Assembly (NCBI GenBank): GCA_910589415.1
Contig: OU342634.1
Span: 3,100,001 to 3,164,000 of the forward strand
DNA length: 64,000 nucleotides
Direction: 5' to 3'
DNA from: Malachius bipustulatus
Lineage: Eukaryota > Arthropoda > Insecta > Coleoptera > Melyridae
Shown piece by piece: positions 57,300-64,000 of this stretch. The position numbers were made by a program, and so were the translations under genes. The number at the start of each line of letters is the position of its first letter. Positions within the stretch are counted from its first letter, which is position 1. The notes under the pieces were generated by a model, which saw nothing but the letters and a program-made list of their open reading frames with translations, made no database searches and was not told the origin of the DNA.

Positions 57300-60200
57300 C
57301 TTAGGATGGCGGTGATAGACAGACGTCATCTTAAATTCTCACTGGATTAGGGGCAGGCAGAACTGATCCAGAAGAAACTAGTAGATGTAATGGATAGCAT
57401 ACCTTCGGGGAGCAACAATCCATTACAATTCGAGAAAATAACGTTTATCGGAGGGCTCCTGTGGATGCACTGTGCAAACGCATACGCAAAAAACTGACTC
57501 GTGGGAATGATTGGAACCCTGGGCAGGCTTTGGTAAGGGGTAACAGTCGAGGTCAAAGACCTACCTAAACTAAGTAGAGGGTCCCGTAAGGACACGTTCA
57601 GTTAAGCCACATCCAGGACTAAGCGTGGGAAGCTGACTGCAACTTGGCAAAAAAAACAGAGGAGGAGGGTTAATCCAAGCCTTCTGAATAGACGAGGGTT
57701 CATTCAGAATCCTTGAAATATCCAGTTCCGAGCGTACTACAAGCTCGGAAGGGTGACTTTCCGAGTGTTAAAAGGACTCAATGAAGGGAAAAATCAGGGT
57801 TCTTCAAGCGAACCTTCGACACAGTAAGGCGGCATCAGCTGCCGTTATTGTGACAATGAGATAATTTGAGGTGGCCCTCATTCAAGAACTTTGGGTCAAC
57901 AAAGATATGATAATGGGACTAGGGAAGGTGGGAGAACTAATCTACAGTAGATCATCTGAATTCCCCAGAACTTACATATTAGTCAAGAGAAGCCTTGAAA
58001 TACTTCCGTTAATAAATCTCTCTTTTAGGGATCTAACAGTAGCAAAAATCAGGACAGGCAGCAGGAATATATCGAGGGAGATAATTCTCGGATCATCATA
58101 TTTCCCTCATGACGCCTTGGAATCACCACCACCCAAGGAGGTAGAAAAAATGGTGAGAGACTGCGGGGGAAAAGTACATAGCGGATCATCGGGTGCGACG
58201 CTAATGCGCAGCATACAATTTGGAAAAGCACAAACACCAACGAAAGAGGTGAGTCACTACTACAATAATTTATAATGACTAACAACCTAGGCAAATTATA
58301 TGTAGGAAACAAACCAGCTTTTGTAAATTCAAGAGGGAAGCAGGTCATAGACCTAGCTATAGCTACAGTATAATATGTAAGAAGTTATAAAAATTAGCAC
58401 GTGTCTGATGAGGTGAGATGCTCAGATCACAGATACATAAATTTTACAATAAATGGAAACGCAACCATATAAGAAATCTATCGTAATCCTCAGAAAACTA
58501 ACTGGGAGTCCTATGAGACAGACCTGGAGCATAGTTTAACACTAACGAGACACACGACAAGACAGATATATTTAAGGAACACAATAGACCTGGAAGTTGT
58601 AGTTAGGCAAGCCCAGAATCACTTCGGCCTACAAGAGCAATTGTTCCATCGTCAGCAGGCGCTCCAACAGGAACGTGCCCTGGTGGAATGGAAACCTAGC
58701 TGCACAAAGGAGACAAGCTAGGAAACGCTTCAACAAAGCGAAGGAAACAAACATGGAGACATAGAAAGGCTCTCACAGAATATAACAAAGCACTGAGAAA
58801 AGCAAAAAGAGAGTTATGCACTGTGAGGACATTGAAGGAACTCAATAATATGCTAGACTCCATAAAATACTCTCGAAACAACCTCAGAGCTCCATTCACA
58901 CCCCGAAGACAAAGAGAGTGGCACATATTTTTACAGAAAGAGGAGAGGACACAATGAGGATTTCAGCTTTCCCAGGATCTCAAGTCGCCGATTTATCTCC
59001 AGAGGTTGCCTAGATGCAGAACTGGGATCCTCAAAGAGAACGAACAGGGAAAGCTGGCAGGTTGCGAAATCGGTGATAGACGAGAACAAACTCAAATGGT
59101 CGATCAACTTGCTATGGGCTAAACTCAAATGGGCTAGAACCCTACAAATCGCAAAATATGGATGTCATTTTTCATATCAAGACCATAATAATATGATATG
59201 CCTATGGCCTTTTACTACTAATCAATTCAGTGACACAATAAGGCCGTGCATGCAAAGAGCCCTTAACGTCGTAACTAAATGGACAGATGAGGGGGTTAAA
59301 TATAAGTCCCCCAAATCAACAATCATAGCTTTCATTAAAACCAAAAGAAATTGGAGGACATGGGACCACTAAAACTTCGCGACAGTAGAAATATCGGGAG
59401 ATGTGAAGTGTCTTGGGGTAACCTTGGACTCAAAACTCATCTGGTCATCTGGAACCAATGGATAGACAGAATTAAGAAAGAAGAGAGCGAAAACCACATT
59501 CATGATGGTCAGACGAACTTGCGGGAAAGCATGGGGACTAAAACTATATATATATATGTGTCAAAGACCCATAAGGGACTGAAGCGGGCACATACAATAA
59601 GCTGGATACAATGCTGGATAACACTCAACACAGTGTATCTCTTGGGCAGTGGGCAACTGTATTTCAATCAGAAACATATGCCATGCTGCATTGCGTAAAA
59701 TAGAATAATAAGAATGCCTATAGAAACAGGCGGATCAATATACTAACAGACAGTCGGGCCGTTCTAAGGCCTACAGAAAACCCGAAAACTCGGCTGGATA
59801 TTATATTGGGCCAGAACCGGCCTTGGGAGTTATAACAAGGACATCACGGAGTCAAGTCAACATATGGGTTAAGAAAAAACATAAAGAATATTGGGATAAA
59901 ATACCAAACATTGAAAGCCTTTATCGAGGGACCCAAAAAGAAGACAACTGAAGAACTACTATTACTTAGCGGGAATCAGTTGCGTTTCACAATGGGATTA
60001 CTGACGGGATACATTGCCATAAACAAAATGAGAATGTACAAGGGAGACCTAAACTGCAGAGAATGCCTCTTCCAAGAGTATCAAGACCAAAGAGACAGGT
60101 AAATCTGTTTTGTGCGAATGCGAATCTCTGAAGCGTAGAAGTTAGGAAATATGCGGATAGCCAAAAATGAGTCCGGCGGAAGAAAGACACTAATCCAGTA

Positions 60201-60340
60201 TTAAGGCTGTACAAACTAGTACAGGGGACTAGACTGACAGAATGACGCAAAGAGAGTAAGCACAATAAGCCCATGAGGCTGAGGGGCTACCGGCGATCTT
60301 GAAGCAAATGGCCCTCGAAGGAAAAGAGGAACGATTTAAT
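57300..60340 (+). pseudogene. I/LOA-like LINE remnant: ORF1 tail, endonuclease, partial RT and RNase H
   Basis: Near 57400-57480 a piece reads LQFEKITFIGGLLWMHCANAYAKN, resembling the DUF4780-like tail of LINE ORF1 proteins. The APE-type endonuclease follows: IRVLQANLRHSKAAS (57790-57835), ALIQELWVNK, REIILGSSYFPHD (to about 58275), then LYVGNKPAFVNSRGKQVIDLA near 58290-58355 in another frame. RT fragments are scattered. The palm with the catalytic aspartates is missing, and sequence passes directly to the post-palm part (NVVTKWTDEGVKYKSPKSTI). RNase H traces (WATVFQSETYAM, NILTDSRAVLR) and a C-terminal NCRECLFQEY piece close the element near 60300. It is heavily frameshifted and inactive. 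Its end lies 14 bp before the next LTR. Confidence 0.8.
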
Positions 60341-60353
60341 ATTATATTCTTAT

Positions 60354-60535
60354 TGTTGTATAGGCTACTAAGTGGCAACCGGGGAAAAGGTGGGGAGCTG
60401 CGATAAAAGTACGGTGATTAGATTTATTCATTATTATAATGTGTAGTGGACGAAGGAGAGAAAATAAATATAAAATCAGCTCCTGTGTGTATTAATTAAT
60501 TACCACCATTATCACCGAAATATTAAGATATAACA
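60354..60535 (+). repeat. Probable 5' LTR of a Mag-like Ty3/gypsy element
   Basis: Starts TGTTGTATA and ends ATATAACA (TG...CA, partly inverted), 182 bp. It contains AAATAAATATAAAATC at about 60462-60477 that could serve as a TATA region, and is followed one base later by a primer binding site. Its partner LTR lies outside the window. Confidence 0.65.
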
Positions 60536-60536
60536 A

Positions 60537-60550
60537 TGGCGACGAGAGTG
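60537..60550 (+). promoter_or_regulatory. Primer binding site, tRNA-Ser type
   Basis: TGGCGACGAGAGTG begins two bases after the LTR end. Its first ten bases agree with the complement of an insect serine tRNA 3' end as I remember it; Mag-type elements are known to use tRNA-Ser. Confidence 0.55.
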
Positions 60551-60712
60551 AAACGAATCTACAACTATTCGTATTTACTGTGAAATAATGTGAATTAAAA
60601 CGAAGCGACAAAACGCCTATTAATCGTGTCGGTCAATTTAATCGTGTCGGGTTTATCAGTGGCGACTTAATCTCACAGTGGAGGTTCGCGTCGCGATATC
60701 AAACGTAAATTA

Positions 60713-60919
60713 ATGGATTCAGTTATTAGAGACTTAATTAAAGAAGGCAAAAAGTCTTGGATTACAACTAAAACTAAAGACGAATTAATAGAAATTGCAA
60801 ACGAGTTAGAAAGTGAAAAGTTATTTTCGAGCGCACACGGCATCGAAGAAATTAGGACCTATTTGCGTAACTACATCGACGTGAGGAAAGCAAACCACTG
60901 GTTTGCTTTCCTGGTTTGA
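60713..60919 (+). CDS. Small leader ORF upstream of gag
   Basis: 68 codons, starting MDSVIRDLIKEG, rich in Lys and Glu and predicted helical (TKDELIEIANELESEKL). It precedes the gag ATG by 30 bp and is in a different frame. It could be a remnant of a gag N-terminal region or an upstream reading frame; I do not recognise a domain. A short inverted repeat (GGAAAGCAAACCACTGGTTTGCTTTCC) spans its last codons at about 60885-60911. Confidence 0.4.
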   Translation: MDSVIRDLIKEGKKSWITTKTKDELIEIANELESEKLFSSAHGIEEIRTYLRNYIDVRKANHWFAFLV

Positions 60920-60949
60920 AACCAGGGAGATTTAAATAAACATTCAACT

Positions 60950-62347
60950 ATGACTTCAATCACAAGTTTGGAAGTATTTGCTGGTGAAAACTGGAATGCT
61001 TATCAGCAACAATTTGAATGTTTTATCCTTCTAAATGACATTCCCAAAGATAAAACAGTCCCCTTGTTAATCACAAAACTTAGTACAAATGTGTATGAGA
61101 TATTGATTACATTATGTATGCCCCTATCACCAGTAAAGAAACAATATGAAGAAATCTGCGAGATATTAAGAAAATACTACCATCCTGTAAAGAATCATGC
61201 ACTACATCAAGCAGAATTTCGAAAAAGATGTCAGAACCCTAATGAAACAATAGAACAATATATTATGGATTTAAAAAAATTGTCAAATAATTGCAATTTC
61301 CAAAACTTAAATGATGAATTAAAAGAAAGATTGTTAAATGGAACATACCGTGACTCAGTAAGGTTTGAATTGTTGAAACAAGCCGATCAGCCTTTAGAAA
61401 CATTAACTACACTTGGAAAAACAGTCGAATCAGCATTCAATTTGGCGTTTAGTCATGAGAAACAGCAAGAGCAATCGCAAATGTTTAAATTGCAGGGAAG
61501 AAATTTTATAAGAAACAAAAACAGTGGTCCGAGACAAAATTTAATTCCACCGGATAAACAAAACATTAGTTGTTTTTGCTGCGGTAAAATAGGACATGTT
61601 AAGCTAGAATGCACCTTGCGAGGAAAGTTTTGTAGTGAATGTGGTTTTAGAGGTCATATATTTAAAATGTGTAAAAATAAGGGGTCTAAGGTGAAAAATG
61701 TTAACATAGTGAACAGTGGTAGCCCGAAAAATTGTAACCAAGCAGAAGAAGAACAAGATGTTGCAAACAATACTGAAATTTTTGATATCTTTTATTTTAG
61801 AGATAAACAAAAAGTACCTCCTACTGTGTTGGAGGTCACTGTAAATGAGGAGGTGCTGGAGTTTGAAGTTGATACAGGTGCTGACGTGAGTACAATCACT
61901 TTATCTGATAAAAAAATGTATTTTCCAAAATTAGAAATTAAACAGAGAAATGTTATCTTTACTAATTTTGATCAGTCAACCTCTAGACCTCTAGGTGTGA
62001 TAGAGAATCTAAATGTAAGTTATAAAAGTGTAAACATAAATAACCAAAGATTGTTTGTTGTTGATGATGGCTTACCTAGAATTATTGGAAAATACTGGCT
62101 TTCCTTGTTACAATTATGGCCACCAAAGTTTGAACAAAAAGTTTGTGAGACAATGTCTAGAGTTCAATTAATTGATGCTATAAAAACTGATTTTAAGGAA
62201 CTTTTTGAACCGGGTATGGGAGTTTTTAGGGGAGAGCCAATCCATTTATCAATTGAACCAAGTGCTAAACCAATATTTATGCCAACACGAACTGTACCAT
62301 TCGCTCTAAAAAATAAAGTAAAAGAAGAAGTTAAGAGATTACTATAG
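60950..62347 (+). CDS. Mag-like Ty3/gypsy gag-protease, reading into RT N-terminus
   Basis: 465 codons. The capsid-like region spans about 1-190 (FAGENWNAYQQQFECF, ILRKYYHPVKN). Two CCHC knuckles follow (CFCCGKIGHVKLEC and CSECGFRGHIFKMC, about 61570-61670), a layout known from Mag-type elements. The protease has VDTGADVSTI (Asp at 61871) and IIGKYWL downstream. The frame continues through the linker into the RT entry (PTRTVPFALKNKVKEEVKRLL) and stops at 62345-62347. The stop lies inside the conserved RT start, where the coding sense moves to another frame, so it reflects a mutation rather than a gag-pol boundary. Confidence 0.9.
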   Translation: MTSITSLEVFAGENWNAYQQQFECFILLNDIPKDKTVPLLITKLSTNVYEILITLCMPLSPVKKQYEEICEILRKYYHPVKNHALHQAEFRKRCQNPNETIEQYIMDLKKLSNNCNFQNLNDELKERLLNGTYRDSVRFELLKQADQPLETLTTLGKTVESAFNLAFSHEKQQEQSQMFKLQGRNFIRNKNSGPRQNLIPPDKQNISCFCCGKIGHVKLECTLRGKFCSECGFRGHIFKMCKNKGSKVKNVNIVNSGSPKNCNQAEEEQDVANNTEIFDIFYFRDKQKVPPTVLEVTVNEEVLEFEVDTGADVSTITLSDKKMYFPKLEIKQRNVIFTNFDQSTSRPLGVIENLNVSYKSVNINNQRLFVVDDGLPRIIGKYWLSLLQLWPPKFEQKVCETMSRVQLIDAIKTDFKELFEPGMGVFRGEPIHLSIEPSAKPIFMPTRTVPFALKNKVKEEVKRLL

Positions 62348-64000
62348 AAAACAAGCGTATTGAACCAGTTGAGTACGCGGAATGGGGCACGCCTGTGGTG
62401 CCGGTCCTAAAACCGGATGGAACAGTTCGGTTGTGTGGTGATTATCGTGTGACGATAAATAGGTATTTGAAAATTGACCACTACCCCTTACCGACAATTG
62501 ATGATATCATAATGAGGTTGCAAGGTAAAAATTATTTTTGTGAACTAGACTTACGTGAGGCATATTTACAAGCCCCGTTAGATGAAGAGTCTCAAAATTT
62601 AGTAACAATTGTCACTGAGGAGGGTATTTTCAGGTACTTATACCTACCATTTGGTGTAAGCACGGGTCCCGGCTCATTCCAACGACTAATAACGCAAAAA
62701 TTAAATGGGCTAGACGTAATTATCTATATTGATAACATTTATGTGGCAGGGGAAACCCTATTAGAAACGAATGAGAAAGTGAGGCTCGTGCTAGCTAGAT
62801 TAATAGAATCGGGATTGAAATTAAAAATAACTAAATGTAAATTTTTTGAAGATAAACTGGATGTTTTTGGATTGGAAGTGAGTAAAAGCGGTGTAAAAGT
62901 CATAAAGAGTAAAATTGAACCGTTGTTATCATTGCCACAACCAAAAAATATTAAAATGCTGAGGTCATTTTTGGGAAAGGTTAACTACTATAATAGATTT
63001 CTACAAAATATGGCAATAATTTTAAAGCCATTGTATGATTGTTTGAAGAAAACTAAACTTGAGTGGACAGAGGCTTGTGAAAAATCATTCCAGGAAATAA
63101 AAAAAGCTTTAGCAAATACATCCTCCCTGTCACATTTTAATCAGGATTCAACTATTATCTTAACTTTTGATGCTGCTGATATTGGTGTAGCTGCTGTGTT
63201 ATCTGTAAAGGACAATAATAATGTAATAAAGCCTGTAGCGTTTGCAAGTAAAAAACTGAACGACACTCAAATGAAGTATCCAATTCTAGAAAAAGAAGCA
63301 TATGCTATCGTTTTCGAGGTTAGTAAATTTTATGAATATTTATTTGGAAAAAAATTTGTGTTACAAACAGATAATGAAGCACTTGCAAAAATATTGGGGC
63401 CCAAATATGGAATACCAAAAATGGCAGCAAAACGGTTACAATATTGGTCGATATTTTTAAGTGGATTTGACTACGAAATTAAACACATAAAATCCAAAAA
63501 CAATCCAGCAGATTATTTGTCACGAGCGGTCACAGATTGCAAAGAGAATAATTCAACAAATTTTGAAATTACTGATAAATCTTTTGAATCAAACATAATC
63601 AATTACATAAATGAATCAAATTTTGGTATATTAAACTGGAAAACTATTCAAAAAGAGATTAAGAAAGATAAAGTTTTATGTGATATTTTAAGATTCTGTA
63701 GAGATGGCTGGCCTCAAAAGAATGATCTGGGTAAGACATATGAACCGTATTTTTCAAGAAAACATGAAATAACAATTGAAAAAGAATGTTTATTGTGGGG
63801 GTATAGGGTAATAATACCACAAAATATTAAAGCTCATGTTATGTATGAATTACATGCCAGTCATTTAGGTATTACTCGAATGAAAGAAATATCTAGATCG
63901 TATTTTTGGTGGCCAGGCATGGATAAAGAGATAGAGGATATAACTGAAAATTGCATAATATGTTTGCAAAATCGGAAAAATCCACAAAAAGTAAAATTGA
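62347..64000 (+). pseudogene. Mag-like Ty3/gypsy pol: RT, RNase H and start of integrase, runs off window
   Basis: The frame is open from 62347 to the window end with no stop, in the frame one base back from gag-protease. RT: WGTPVVPVLKPDG, LCGDYRVTIN, LDLREAYLQ and the LPFGVSTGPGSFQR motif. The catalytic motif reads YIDN at 62725-62736, with Asn in place of the second Asp. RNase H: FDAADIGVAAVL, FASKKLN, EKEAYAIVF, LQTDNEAL and NPADYLSRA (to about 63525). The integrase zinc domain begins near 63840 (ELHASHLGITRMK ... CIICLQNR). Missing a catalytic Asp and out of frame with gag, this copy looks inactive despite its long open frame. Confidence 0.9.

Noticed and set aside
62300..62360. Programmed -1 frameshift at the end of the gag-protease frame
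   Set aside because: The change of frame falls inside the conserved RT start, downstream of protease, and no clear X-XXY-YYZ slippery heptamer lies at the junction; mutation is simpler.

Overview
This is a eukaryotic, AT-rich and largely intergenic window, almost certainly from an insect. Non-LTR elements of R4/Dong, I/LOA-like and jockey/CR1-like type occur beside Ty3/gypsy, BEL/Pao and Penelope elements and many TA-flanked fold-back DNA elements. Frequent TAGGTA/TACCTA words fit several insect orders; the order is not resolved. I found no convincing host gene, tRNA, rRNA or CRISPR array. Nearly everything recognisable is a transposable element or its wreckage.

Layout. 1-3.9 kb: 3' half of a decayed Ty3/gypsy element, a minisatellite of palindromic units and a probable 3' LTR. 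4.2-7.6 kb: three long fold-back elements, one nested. 9-10.5 kb: jockey/CR1-like LINE remnant (minus). 12.6-14.1 kb: a MITE and another nested fold-back. 14.2-22.9 kb: four R4/Dong-type elements, all on the minus strand, head to tail and separated by (TAA)n tracts. 23.1-24.2 kb: I/LOA-like LINE remnant (plus). 28.1-30 kb: gypsy integrase scrap and a large palindromic element. 31.4-34.2 kb: LINE (minus) split by a fold-back at an exact TA duplication. 34.2-34.5 kb: second copy of the 12.6-kb MITE family. 35.2-36.5 kb: Penelope-like element. 39.2-40 kb: fold-back related to the one at 6.8 kb. 40.8-42.4 kb: 438-bp tandem array. 43-44.3 kb: second copy of the large palindrome. 45.6-48.2 kb: fold-back cut by a LINE. 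49.6-56.4 kb: BEL/Pao element with two LTRs that look identical and a perfect 5-bp target duplication, but with much of its integrase deleted. 57.3-60.3 kb: I/LOA-like LINE remnant. 60.35-64 kb: 5' LTR, gag and most of pol of a Mag-like Ty3/gypsy element running off the window.

How the parts relate. Most reverse transcriptases here have lost catalytic residues or reading frame. The CAGGGTG-ended fold-backs have arms spanning almost the whole element and carry no transposase, so they would need one supplied in trans. The clearest biology is the TAA-associated R4/Dong array, the nested and rearranged palindromes, the MITE pair whose inverted-repeat tips have changed together, and a recently inserted but integrase-deficient BEL element. 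Identity statements come from reading the sequence by eye, without alignment or database search.
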